Of a stretch of 21,444 bases of DNA, positions 12,974 to 20,070 are shown one piece after another. Each line of letters opens with the position of its first letter. Within the stretch, counting starts at the first letter, position 1. The stretch is from a virus: IMG/VR virus record IMGVR_UViG_3300036828_000221, positions 1-21,444 of that record; one strand, given 5' to 3'. A program made the translations under genes and the position numbers. The notes under the pieces were generated by a model, which searched no databases, was not told where the DNA came from, and saw only the letters and a list, made by a program, of their open reading frames with translations.

Positions 12974-13801
12974 TTGCCGAAGAAGATACCCACCGGCGGG
13001 GCCGGGACGCGCGATCCCGATCCCAACCAGCCGCGACTTCCCTACCGCCGGCCTAAGACGATCACCACGATCGGGGCCGGCGATGCGCCGTACCTCAGCC
13101 GCGACGAACGCGACCAGCTCCTGGCAATGACCCCGCGCCAGCTTCACCCGGTGCTCGACGCCCACTTCACCGTGGGCCGCTCGGGCGAAGTGTGGGCGTC
13201 GCGCGACGAGCTGGCCGCGCGCGCCGGTGTGCCGATACGGAGCTTCAACCGTCACCGGACGCGGCTAGTCGAGCTGGGCGTGCTCGCCCTGGTGTGGGGA
13301 CCAGCCCGGGCACGTGGGGACCAGCCCGGCCGGAACGCCCGATACCGGCTGATCCGACCAGCCGACATCGCCGCCCCGATCGAATCCACCGAACCGGTAG
13401 AGCAAGTGGACCAACCCGCCCTCGCGCGGTGCCGGTGGTGTCTGGCCACCGACCACGACCATGCCGACTGCCCGAACCGCGCCCTGACGATCGTCCGCTC
13501 CAAGCTCGACGCCGAAGAAGAAACGCGGGCCACAATGGCCCACGATCGGATAGACGAACATGGGCCACTATGGCCCACGATCGACGCTCAAACGTGGGCC
13601 ACTATGGCCCCCATAGCCTCTAAAGAACCCCCTGACGTAGTCAGAGGGGGTTCTACTGATTCAAGTGCCTCGCGCGCGAGCCAAGACCACGATCCCGCCC
13701 CGCCCGAAACGGGCGGGATCGCAACCCCTGAACCAACGGAACGCGAAGCTGACGACGCATGGCTAGCCAAGTTCCGCCGCGACAACGGCTTACCCGCATG
13801 A
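12974..13801 (+). CDS. Winged-helix DNA-binding protein, probable replication initiator
   Basis: A 275-residue protein from TTG 12974, chosen because AGGAGAGG ends nine bases upstream; an in-frame GTG at 12884 would add 30 residues but has no ribosome site. Residues 75-127 look like a winged helix-turn-helix (VWASRDELAARAGVPIRSFNRHRTRLVELGVL, then the wing RNARYRL). Residues 153-166 form a zinc-knuckle-like C-x2-C-H-C cluster (CRWCLATDHDHADC). The rest is acidic and low-complexity, with a helical end. Out-of-frame DNA repeats lie inside the gene (13294-13329 and 13527-13610), as in lambda O and plasmid rep genes. Its position beside the methyltransferase in the non-structural segment fits replication. 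A transcription regulator is the main alternative. Confidence 0.65.
   Translation: MPKKIPTGGAGTRDPDPNQPRLPYRRPKTITTIGAGDAPYLSRDERDQLLAMTPRQLHPVLDAHFTVGRSGEVWASRDELAARAGVPIRSFNRHRTRLVELGVLALVWGPARARGDQPGRNARYRLIRPADIAAPIESTEPVEQVDQPALARCRWCLATDHDHADCPNRALTIVRSKLDAEEETRATMAHDRIDEHGPLWPTIDAQTWATMAPIASKEPPDVVRGGSTDSSASRASQDHDPAPPETGGIATPEPTEREADDAWLAKFRRDNGLPA
13294..13329. repeat. Two 16-base direct repeats, 20-base period
   Basis: GTGGGGACCAGCCCGG occurs at 13294-13309 and again, without change, at 13314-13329. The 20-base period is not a multiple of three, so the copies encode different residues (VWGPAR against RGDQPG). That points to pressure on DNA rather than protein. They lie just after the recognition-helix coding region. 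Confidence 0.65.
13527..13610. repeat. Three palindromic iterons inside the rep-type gene
   Basis: GGGCCA-CWA-TGGCCC occurs at 13527-13541 (CAA centre), 13562-13576 and 13596-13610 (CTA centres). Spacing is 35 and 34 bases. Copies 1 and 2 continue identically through CACGATCG. Copy 2 is read in a different frame from 1 and 3 (HGPLWP against ATMA), so repetition is not a protein repeat. Iterons within an initiator gene are the hallmark of origins such as lambda ori; strong hairpins follow at 13624 and 13699. This is the best replication-origin candidate in the window. Confidence 0.65.
13624..13654. repeat. Strong hairpin next to the iterons
   Basis: AGAACCCCC (13624-13632) pairs with GGGGGTTCT (13646-13654), continued by TGAC/GTCA with a GA bulge and a three-base loop. 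It lies 14 bases after the last iteron, inside the coding frame. It could stall transcription or, as single-stranded DNA, serve as a priming or initiation structure. No T-tract follows. Confidence 0.5.
13699..13717. repeat. GC-rich hairpin CCCGCCCG-AAA-CGGGCGGG
   Basis: Eight perfect G-C pairs with an AAA loop near the end of the winged-helix gene. Very stable, but built only of G and C in a GC-rich genome and encoding a low-complexity linker, so chance is more likely here than for the previous hairpin. Confidence 0.35.
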
Positions 13802-13890
13802 GGCCGGCACCGAAACGGCTACGCCGTAGCCGGCTATCGCGGTACGCCGCCACGATCGCCGCGCTTCGCCGCATATGGGAAACCCGGTGA
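13798..13890 (+). CDS. 30-residue basic peptide, translationally coupled
   Basis: ATG 13798 overlaps the upstream stop (ATGA), and its TGA (13888-13890) overlaps GTG 13887 of the methyltransferase (GTGA). The peptide is strongly basic (MRPAPKRLRRSRLSRYAATI, then AALRRIWETR). It may bind nucleic acid or membrane, or just carry ribosomes across the gap. It mirrors the acidic mini-gene at 10878-10970, also 30 residues and coupled at both ends. Confidence 0.45.
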   Translation: MRPAPKRLRRSRLSRYAATIAALRRIWETR

Positions 13891-14678
13891 GCCGGCCGCG
13901 CTTGCTGGATCTGTTCTGTGGTGCCGGTGGCGCGGCGATGGGCTACCACCGGGCAGGGTTCGACGTGGTGGGCATCGACATCGAACCTCAGCCGCGCTAC
14001 CCGTTCGACTTCCACCAGGGCGACGCGATGACCTGGCGACTCGACGAGTACGACGTGATCACCGCTTCGCCGCCCTGCCACGATCACTCGCCGGCCACCG
14101 GCCGCAGCGGTAGCCACAATCGGCACGGCACCGGCTGGATGCTCGCCGCCACGATCGACCGCTTGGCTGGCCTGTCGATCCCTTGGGTGGTGGAGAACGT
14201 CGACCGTGCCCGCTTCGCCGCGACGGTGTACCGCTTCAGGTTGTGCGGGTCATCGTTCGGGCTCGACGTCCGACGACACCGGTGGTTCGCCACGAATACC
14301 GCCGTGCTCGCCCCACCGTGCGCGCACCATTGGCAGACCCCGCGCTTCAGGGCGACGAACCGTGATCACCCGGCCGGCTACCTGTCGCCGGTGGTACACG
14401 TCACTGGACACCCCAACCACCACGGCGACGCAGCTCGACGAGCGACCGCGATGGGGATCGACTGGATGACCAGCCGCGAGCTAACCCAGGCGATCCCGCC
14501 CGACTACACCGAGTGGATAGGTAGGCGACTCATCGAGTCGATAACCGCAGTTCAGACCTACCGCGCCGTTACCCTTGGATCCCGTGGGCAAGGTGATCCG
14601 GCTACGGCTGGACGAAGCCAAGTCAAAGCAAGGCCACGGCACCAGGGCGTGCTACATCCTGGGATGCCGGCGGGCTGA
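13887..14678 (+). CDS. DNA (cytosine-5-) methyltransferase
   Basis: Transfers methyl from S-adenosylmethionine to cytosine C5; 263 residues from GTG 13887 (ATG 13875 would add four). Motif I is LLDLFCGAGGAAMGY (residues 6-20) with VVGIDIEPQP after it; motif IV is SPPCHDHS with catalytic Cys64; motif VI is VVENV (102-106 region); RRHR near 129-132 matches motif VIII; the end motif SRELTQAIPPDYTEWIGRRL matches motif X. The variable target-recognition part is short, as in phage orphan enzymes, and no restriction partner is present. A role in evading host restriction is likely. Its last 100 or so bases overlap the next gene in another frame. Confidence 0.9.
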   Translation: MSRPRLLDLFCGAGGAAMGYHRAGFDVVGIDIEPQPRYPFDFHQGDAMTWRLDEYDVITASPPCHDHSPATGRSGSHNRHGTGWMLAATIDRLAGLSIPWVVENVDRARFAATVYRFRLCGSSFGLDVRRHRWFATNTAVLAPPCAHHWQTPRFRATNRDHPAGYLSPVVHVTGHPNHHGDAARRATAMGIDWMTSRELTQAIPPDYTEWIGRRLIESITAVQTYRAVTLGSRGQGDPATAGRSQVKARPRHQGVLHPGMPAG

Positions 14679-14772
14679 TTGTGTGGCGGCGAACACTCAG
14701 TACCAGCGGCGGTACCGCTACCAGGCGAAGCCGACCCCCACGGTCGAAGCCGATACCCCTGCCGACAAGTAG
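14575..14772 (+). CDS. Small Cys-rich (zinc-binding-like) protein
   Basis: A 65-residue basic protein with a core HGTRACYILGCRRADCVAAN followed by QYQRRYRY. The pattern HGTR-x5-GCR-x3-C-x2-AN is one I associate with small proteins in actinobacteria and their phages; two Cys at C-x4-C spacing plus the preceding Cys and His could bind a metal. Function unknown; nucleic-acid binding is a fair guess. The start is unsure: TTG 14575, GTG 14584 or GTG 14593, none with a strong ribosome site. It overlaps the methyltransferase end in another frame. Confidence 0.6.
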   Translation: MDPVGKVIRLRLDEAKSKQGHGTRACYILGCRRADCVAANTQYQRRYRYQAKPTPTVEADTPADK

Positions 14773-14794
14773 CACTACCCCCTGCCGGGATTTA

Positions 14795-15037
14795 GTGGGT
14801 ACCCCCGATCCACACCAGACCCCCCTGTATCGCCGGGCGCGTAGGGCCTGGTCGCCCCGGGTCGCCGCCGGTGATGTGGTGTGCCACCTTTGCGATCAGC
14901 GGATTTCAGGGGCCTGGGATCTGGACCACGTGCGGGGGTCGGGTGGCCGGCTACACCCGGCGCATTCGTCATGCAATCGTTCTGAAGGGGCGAGCTGGAC
15001 TCGGCGCAAGCGGCTGGCCTGGGGATCGGCCGACTGA
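14795..15037 (+). CDS. HNH endonuclease
   Basis: An 80-residue nuclease with the full HNH pattern: CHLC (first zinc pair), WDLDHV (D-H core), then HPAHSSCNRSEGA (Asn and His of the fold). GTG 14795, six bases after CGGGA, gives a compact protein; the open frame extends upstream to 14681 but that part reads as a shadow. In many cos phages an HNH protein beside the terminase is needed for cohesive-end cutting. Here it lies 189 bases before the small terminase of unit 2, and by symmetry at the right end of unit 1, supporting a packaging role. Confidence 0.88.
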   Translation: MGTPDPHQTPLYRRARRAWSPRVAAGDVVCHLCDQRISGAWDLDHVRGSGGRLHPAHSSCNRSEGASWTRRKRLAWGSAD

Positions 15038-15088
15038 GCTAGGCCGTTCGCGTTTCTTGGCCGGAAGGTCTCCGCAAGTGCTTCGCCA

Positions 15089-15157
15089 GTGCCGTTTCTC
15101 CCCCGAACAACCCAAACCCCAACCGATGTAACTAGATTTGGGCCAATCGCCGCCGAT
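15089..15157 (+). repeat. Direct repeat of bases 1-69 (unit boundary)
   Basis: Sixty-four of 69 positions agree with the window start. Homology to unit 1 then breaks at the body of the 1-300 gene and resumes near the small terminase. This marks the point where the second genome begins, giving a unit 1 length of about 15.1 kb. Confidence 0.8.
15127..15137 (+). promoter_or_regulatory. GTAACTAGATT motif, unit 2
   Basis: Exact copy of the motif at 40-50 and 372-382. It is the only copy ahead of the unit 2 small terminase, about 90 bases from its GTG, so if it is a promoter the message has a leader here, unlike in unit 1. Confidence 0.5.
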
Positions 15158-15225
15158 GCACACTTGATCGCCCGACCCGGGGCCGGTAGTCCCGCCCGAC
15201 TCCGGTCCCGGGCGGCCTAGAGGCC

Positions 15226-15549
15226 GTGCCGCAGGATCCGCTCTTCGATCTGGACACCGGTCCTAAGCCGGTGAAGCGGATCCGCAAGGCGACTGATCGG
15301 ACGGTGCGCGAGCTTCGCAAGCTGGGCCGCGTAGAGCCGGCCGACACGTTGCTGATCGCTCTCTTGCGGACGTGCTCGGATCGGTGCGACGAGCTTCGCG
15401 GCGGTGAGGGCAAGGAGTACCACGAAGCTCAAGCCCTACGGCTGACCGGCGAGCTTGAGGCCAGATTGCGGGGGGTCGGTGGGCCGGTGAGCGATGCTTT
15501 CGACCAGCTACTGGCAGCGGCTACGGGTCCCACCACGCCTAGCGACTGA
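15226..15549 (+). CDS. terS: Terminase small subunit (unit 2)
   Basis: A 107-residue protein identical to the unit 1 copy at 391-714. Base differences are scattered and, as far as I can count, all silent, so the protein is under strong constraint. GTG 15226 follows AGAGG too closely for a good ribosome site, so expression may depend on the leader. Because the two units encode the same recognition subunit, either could in principle package both DNAs. It overlaps terL by 56 bases in another frame. Confidence 0.8.
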   Translation: MPQDPLFDLDTGPKPVKRIRKATDRTVRELRKLGRVEPADTLLIALLRTCSDRCDELRGGEGKEYHEAQALRLTGELEARLRGVGGPVSDAFDQLLAAATGPTTPSD

Positions 15550-16957
15550 ACCGACCCGGGGCGCCCGCACGTTGGGCACCGCGGCGGACAACGTCGGGGC
15601 GGCCCTGTTCGGCCGGCCGATGCAAACCTGGCAGTCCGCGGTCAACCGGGTCGCCGGCGAACTGACCGACGACGGCGAAATGCTCCACCCGCTGGTCGTG
15701 TTGCACGTGCCGCGCCGGGCCGGTAAGACGGCGATCGCCCTAACCCAGTTGACCCGCCGAGTGTTGGGCCAGCCACGGTCTCAGTCTTGGTATACGGCGC
15801 AGACCGGCGGCGACGCGGGCCGGACGTTCCGCCGGGAGTGGCTACCGATCCTCAGGGGTTGCGGTCTCGCGGGCCCGAACGGCCGGCTGAAGGTGTCGCT
15901 TCGCGCGGGGAGCGAATCGTTCGAGCTGCGCGGCCTGAACACGACGGTTACGTGTTTCCCGCCGATCGAAGCCGCCTTGCACGGCACGAACGTCGACCTG
16001 GCGGTCATCGATGAAGCCTGGTCGCATGACCTGGCCGCCGGGGCCGGTGTCGAAATGGCGGTGTTCCCGGCGCAGCTCACCCGCCCGCAATCCCAAACCT
16101 GGATTGTGTCGGCCGGCGGGACGATCGCCAGCACGTGGTGGGACGGCTGGCTAGAACGCGGCGAGCAGGCCTTGGAGTCGGGCGACCCGTCGATAGCGAT
16201 ATTCGACTGGGGTGCCGACCCCGACGACCCCGCTTACGACCCGACCAGCCCGGCCACGTGGTGGACAGCACACCCCGCGCTGGGCGACACGATCACAGAG
16301 CAGGCGATCGCCGCCGAGTTGGCCCGGTCGTCGAGCATCGCCGCTTTCGAGCGGTCGGTGCTGAACGTGTGGCCCCGGCCCCGCGCCCTGAAGACCGGGA
16401 TCGACTTGTCGGCTTGGGCGGACCTCGCGGACCTCGACGTTCGCGCGACCCCGGCGGTGTTGGCTTTCGATGTCGCCGCCGACCGTAGCTCGGCGAGCAT
16501 GGCGACCGCCGCGGTCGCGCGCGACGGGCGGGTCGTGGTCGAAGTGGTCGACGACCGTTCCGGTACCGGCTGGATCGAACGCGAAGCCAGGGCGTGGCGC
16601 GCGGCGAACCGGGCCGGTCTGATCGTCGCGGACTCGCTGAACGCCGGCACGATCGCGACCCGGTTGGAGCTGGCCGGGCTCGACGTGCTCCAAACGTCCG
16701 CCGGGCAGATGGCCCGCGCGTGCGCCGGGCTGATCGACGAGATCACCAATAGGTCTATCGCCCACCGATCCCAGGCCATACTCGACGGCGCGCTACATGG
16801 CGCCGGCCGGCGCCCGCTCGGGGACGGGTGGGCCTGGTCGCGGCGCAACAGCGAAGGCTCAATAGCCCCGCTGGTCGCCGTCACCCTGGCCGCCTGGGCG
16901 GCCCGGTCGACGCCCCGCCTGCCGGCCCCGTTCGTCATAGTTGCCGACCGCAGGTAG
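15494..16957 (+). CDS. terL: Terminase large subunit (unit 2)
   Basis: A 487-residue packaging ATPase-nuclease, one residue shorter than the unit 1 copy (fewer residues in the GGPRPKLK stretch, here PNGRLK). Walker A PRRAGKT, Walker B AVIDE, the SAGGT motif and nuclease Asp residues in LAFD and IVAD are all kept, so it looks functional. Changes concentrate at residues 21-35 and 58-63 and in scattered surface positions. The stop is followed by the same dyad as in unit 1. Confidence 0.95.
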   Translation: MLSTSYWQRLRVPPRLATEPTRGARTLGTAADNVGAALFGRPMQTWQSAVNRVAGELTDDGEMLHPLVVLHVPRRAGKTAIALTQLTRRVLGQPRSQSWYTAQTGGDAGRTFRREWLPILRGCGLAGPNGRLKVSLRAGSESFELRGLNTTVTCFPPIEAALHGTNVDLAVIDEAWSHDLAAGAGVEMAVFPAQLTRPQSQTWIVSAGGTIASTWWDGWLERGEQALESGDPSIAIFDWGADPDDPAYDPTSPATWWTAHPALGDTITEQAIAAELARSSSIAAFERSVLNVWPRPRALKTGIDLSAWADLADLDVRATPAVLAFDVAADRSSASMATAAVARDGRVVVEVVDDRSGTGWIEREARAWRAANRAGLIVADSLNAGTIATRLELAGLDVLQTSAGQMARACAGLIDEITNRSIAHRSQAILDGALHGAGRRPLGDGWAWSRRNSEGSIAPLVAVTLAAWAARSTPRLPAPFVIVADRR

Positions 16958-16971
16958 TTACTTCACAGTAA
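16958..16971. repeat. Conserved terL-portal inverted repeat (unit 2)
   Basis: TTACT-TCAC-AGTAA, identical to 2126-2139, again starting right after the terL stop and leading into an AGGGG ribosome site for the portal. The bases after it differ between units, so conservation is local to the dyad. Confidence 0.6.
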
Positions 16972-16977
16972 GGGGCG

Positions 16978-18252
16978 GTGAGATTGTGGCGAAGGTCGCG
17001 CGACATTGACGCAGCGGGCGACCCGGCTACCGCCCCAGCCGGCCCGGTCTACCGAAACCGGTCGTTCGATCCGGGCCAAGTCGGCTGGCCCCTGAGCGGG
17101 TTCGGGTCGATCGACCGGGGTTCCGCGATGCGGGTACCGACGTTGGCCTATATCCGCGGGCAGCTCGCCGGGGGTGTCGCATCGATGCCGCTTGAGCGGT
17201 ACCGGACGAACACCGACACCGGAGATATCAAGCTCGACCCTGGCTGGTGTCAGAACCCCGACCCGGCGCCGACCGTGCCCAGTTCGGTGTTCTGGTCGTG
17301 GGTGATCGATGACCTGTTCTTCGCCGGTAAGTCCACGCTGATCGTGTTGGGCCGCGATGCGACCGGGTTCCCGGTGATGTTCCGCCGGGTGATGCCAGGC
17401 CAGTTGACTTACGACCCGGCGATGCTGGCTTGGGGTACCCAGTGGCAGAACACCGAGATTTACTATCTCGGGTTTCAGGTCCCGCCGACCGACGTGGTCG
17501 TGATCGACGGCCCCCACGAGGGCGTGTGCAACTACGGGGGTTCGACGATCCAAGCCGCCCTCGACCTGGAAACCGCGGCGGGGACCGCCGCCAGCGAACC
17601 GTTGCCGAACATCGATTTGCACCAGACCGGCGGCGAGCCGATGGCAACCCCCGAAGCCCAAGCCCTGGTCGACAGTTGGCGGACCGCGCGACGGCTCGGC
17701 GCTACCGCGTACACCCCGCAGAACCTTGACGCCAGGGTGCTCGGCTGGTCGTCGGCAGAACTTCAGATGATCGAAGCCCGCCAGTACATGGCGACCCAGC
17801 TCGCCCGCATGGCCGGCGTCAACCCGACCTTGGTGTCCGCCGCGATGGGTTCCAGCTCGTCCTACGTGTACACGAACCAGGCCGACTACCGGGCCGCGTT
17901 CCTAGATGACTGCTTGGATTCGTACCTTCGGGCGATCGAAGGCCGCCTATCGGCGACCGACGTGACACCGCGCGGCCAGTACGTGCAGTTCGACCGTGAC
18001 GCGTTCACCAGGCTCACCCTGTTGCAACGCGTTGACGTGATGGTCGGGGCACTCAAGTCCGGCGCCCCGCCCGCCCTGGTCAACCAGCTTGCTACCGCCC
18101 TCGACCTCGATATCACGATGCCCGGCGAACCCGACCCGAACGCCCTGCCGACCGACCAGCCCGCCCCGCCGCCGCCCGCCGCGATCCCGGTCCCGAATCC
18201 GGCACCCGCTACACCGGCCCCAGCACCGGCGCCGGTCCCGGCCGCACCGTAA
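16978..18252 (+). CDS. Portal protein, HK97-like (unit 2)
   Basis: A 424-residue counterpart of 2147-3418. The region from the NLDARVLGWSSAELQM segment through RVDVMVGALKSGAPPALV is the same in both apart from one visible substitution (T to A in ARMAGVNP). The N-terminal 45 residues and the Pro/Ala tail differ. A GTG start at 16978 follows AGGGG closely. Portals that share this contact surface could support mixed particles. Confidence 0.9.
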   Translation: MRLWRRSRDIDAAGDPATAPAGPVYRNRSFDPGQVGWPLSGFGSIDRGSAMRVPTLAYIRGQLAGGVASMPLERYRTNTDTGDIKLDPGWCQNPDPAPTVPSSVFWSWVIDDLFFAGKSTLIVLGRDATGFPVMFRRVMPGQLTYDPAMLAWGTQWQNTEIYYLGFQVPPTDVVVIDGPHEGVCNYGGSTIQAALDLETAAGTAASEPLPNIDLHQTGGEPMATPEAQALVDSWRTARRLGATAYTPQNLDARVLGWSSAELQMIEARQYMATQLARMAGVNPTLVSAAMGSSSSYVYTNQADYRAAFLDDCLDSYLRAIEGRLSATDVTPRGQYVQFDRDAFTRLTLLQRVDVMVGALKSGAPPALVNQLATALDLDITMPGEPDPNALPTDQPAPPPPAAIPVPNPAPATPAPAPAPVPAAP

Positions 18253-18261
18253 GGAGCTTCG

Positions 18262-20070
18262 ATGCAGATACGTCTGGCCGCGCCGACCGCTGGTATTCGA
18301 GCTGACCGCCAAGCCCGGACTATCAGCGGCCCGGTAGTCCCCTGGGACGTTTACGCCGCAGTGTCGACCGGCCAGACCGTGGCTTTCGCCCGGGGGTCGA
18401 TCATTCTCGGCGAGCGATCCAAACTGGTCCTCGACCACGACCCCGCCCAGCCGGTCGCCGTGTTCGTGGCGGCGACCGACACCGGCGAATGGCTGGAAGC
18501 GACGTTCAGGGTTCCGCCCGGGCCCGCGGGCGACCAGGTCCTGGCCGACGCCCAGGAAGGCCTCAGGGACGGGTTCAGTGTCGGTGTCGACGTGCTGACC
18601 GCGGAGGACCGCCCCGAAGGCACCTATGTGACTGCCGCGCGGGGCCGGCACGTCGCCTTGTTGTCTGAACCGGCTTTCGACGCGGCCCGGGTCGCGTCGG
18701 TGACCGCCGCCGCACCCGACCCGCCCGCACCAGCACCAGCAGTAATCGCACCCACCGAAGGAGAACCCGCCGTGTCTGACACATCGAACGTGACCACTGT
18801 CCGGTTTGACGGCCCGCTTACCGTCGCCGCGGCTTCGATCGCTACCGACGACCTGCCCGGCGGCGGCGGCGACGATCCGGTCACCCCGACCGCGGCGGCG
18901 ATGGCACCGCTACCGGTGATGGCGGGCGCACCGGCCCGGGTTCAGGACGCCTACCCGTACCAGCTCGGCGGCCCCCATTCGATGCTCCGCGACGCGTGGC
19001 TATCGCATGAGGGCGACCCTGAGGCGGGCGCCCGGCTGGTCAAAGCCCAAAGGTTCAACGCCGACCCCCGCCAGATCCAGGCCGCCACTATCGCGATGGC
19101 CCGCGCGGCGTCCCGGCACGCCCAGGTGATGGCCGCCCCGGGTGACACCGGGAGCATGGCGCCGATCATCCCGCCCGGCTACCGCCCCGACTTCTGGACC
19201 CCGCTTATCGCCTACGAGTCCCCGGTCTATAACGCCGCGACCAAGAGCCCGATCAGCGACTTCACGCCGTTCACGATCCCCCGCGAAGTGTCCCGGGCCG
19301 GCCTGTCGGGAACCCCGGCCGACGAGGTAACCCCGCCGGCCGCCGGCACGATCGCCGCGACCGTCGACACCGTCACCCCCGAAGTCGTGTACGGAAGTTA
19401 TGAATTTTCTAGAGCTCTGGCGATGTCGTCGAACCCGGCTATCGACATGATCGCCAACAACGCCCTCGACGAAGAATGGTTGAAGGACATCGAAACCCGG
19501 GCGATCGCCTTCTGGTCGACCGCCGCGAATCACACCGCCGCCGCGGTCAACTACACCAACGGGGCCGGGTACATCTCCATCGTCCGCCAACAGATGGCCG
19601 CCCAGCGGGTCACCCGCCACGCCCCGACCCGCAACGTGGTCACCCCCACCGCCGAGTACTCCGCGGCGGTCGGCGCCGACGATGCAGCCGACCGGCCGCT
19701 GCTCGGATGGGACGGGGCAACCAACATGTACGGCCCCGGCACTCAGGGCAACGCCGCTTCTGACGCCACGATCCTCGGTGTGCCGACCCTGCCCGAAGGC
19801 GCCGCGCCGCTCACCGCCAACACCAGTTTCTTGTTCACCGAAGGCGACGCGGTGTGCTTCGCAACGCCGGTGATGAACTTCCGGATCGAATACAACGGGA
19901 ACAACCCGCTGGTGATCACCCTGGTCAAATATTCGGGGGTCGCGTTCTGGACCCGCCAAGTGCTCGGGGTACGCATGATGACCAACGGAACCCCTATTTC
20001 GTTCGACGATCCGGGCGGCGGCGAAACCAGCTCGACGAGCGGTAGCCGGGCCGGGTCGACCCGCAAGTAA
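18262..20070 (+). CDS. Fused prohead protease - major capsid protein (unit 2)
   Basis: A 602-residue fusion. The protease part (1-150) is close to that of unit 1, with His59 in LVLDHDP and Ser106 in DGFSVGVD. After the internal GTG the spacer begins to differ, and the capsid domain is strongly diverged (for example SRALAMSSNPAIDMIANNAL against SRKLLLGSNPQIDRIALDAL), though CFATPVMNFR and LVKYSGV remain. ATG 18262 follows AAGGAG. A stop-start overlap (TAATG) couples it to the connector. The abrupt change in similarity inside one chain suggests domain-level exchange. Confidence 0.92.
   Translation: MQIRLAAPTAGIRADRQARTISGPVVPWDVYAAVSTGQTVAFARGSIILGERSKLVLDHDPAQPVAVFVAATDTGEWLEATFRVPPGPAGDQVLADAQEGLRDGFSVGVDVLTAEDRPEGTYVTAARGRHVALLSEPAFDAARVASVTAAAPDPPAPAPAVIAPTEGEPAVSDTSNVTTVRFDGPLTVAAASIATDDLPGGGGDDPVTPTAAAMAPLPVMAGAPARVQDAYPYQLGGPHSMLRDAWLSHEGDPEAGARLVKAQRFNADPRQIQAATIAMARAASRHAQVMAAPGDTGSMAPIIPPGYRPDFWTPLIAYESPVYNAATKSPISDFTPFTIPREVSRAGLSGTPADEVTPPAAGTIAATVDTVTPEVVYGSYEFSRALAMSSNPAIDMIANNALDEEWLKDIETRAIAFWSTAANHTAAAVNYTNGAGYISIVRQQMAAQRVTRHAPTRNVVTPTAEYSAAVGADDAADRPLLGWDGATNMYGPGTQGNAASDATILGVPTLPEGAAPLTANTSFLFTEGDAVCFATPVMNFRIEYNGNNPLVITLVKYSGVAFWTRQVLGVRMMTNGTPISFDDPGGGETSSTSGSRAGSTRK
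18758..18774 (+). promoter_or_regulatory. Internal in-frame ribosome site and GTG start (unit 2)
   Basis: AAGGAG (18758-18763), eight bases, then GTG 18772 at codon 171 of the fusion. Spacing and frame match the unit 1 site at 3916-3932 although the linker just upstream has five extra codons here. A 432-residue capsid protein would result. Confidence 0.65.

Larger units (their letters stand above)
15038..15225. other. Junction between the two phage units; possible cos region
   Basis: This gap has no gene I can support. From 15089 to 15157 it matches bases 1-69 with five mismatches and no gaps, including the GTAACTAGATT motif. It lies between HNH and TerS, the standard place of cos. Further right it has GGTCCCGGGCGG, similar to a stretch just after the unique gene of unit 1 (313-324). 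No defined overhang sequence can be recognised. Confidence 0.55.

Noticed and set aside
13527-13610. Iterons as methylation targets (GGCC) controlling replication by the adjacent methyltransferase.
   Set aside because: GGCC is extremely common in this GC-rich DNA and the enzyme's target cannot be read from sequence, so there is no specific support.
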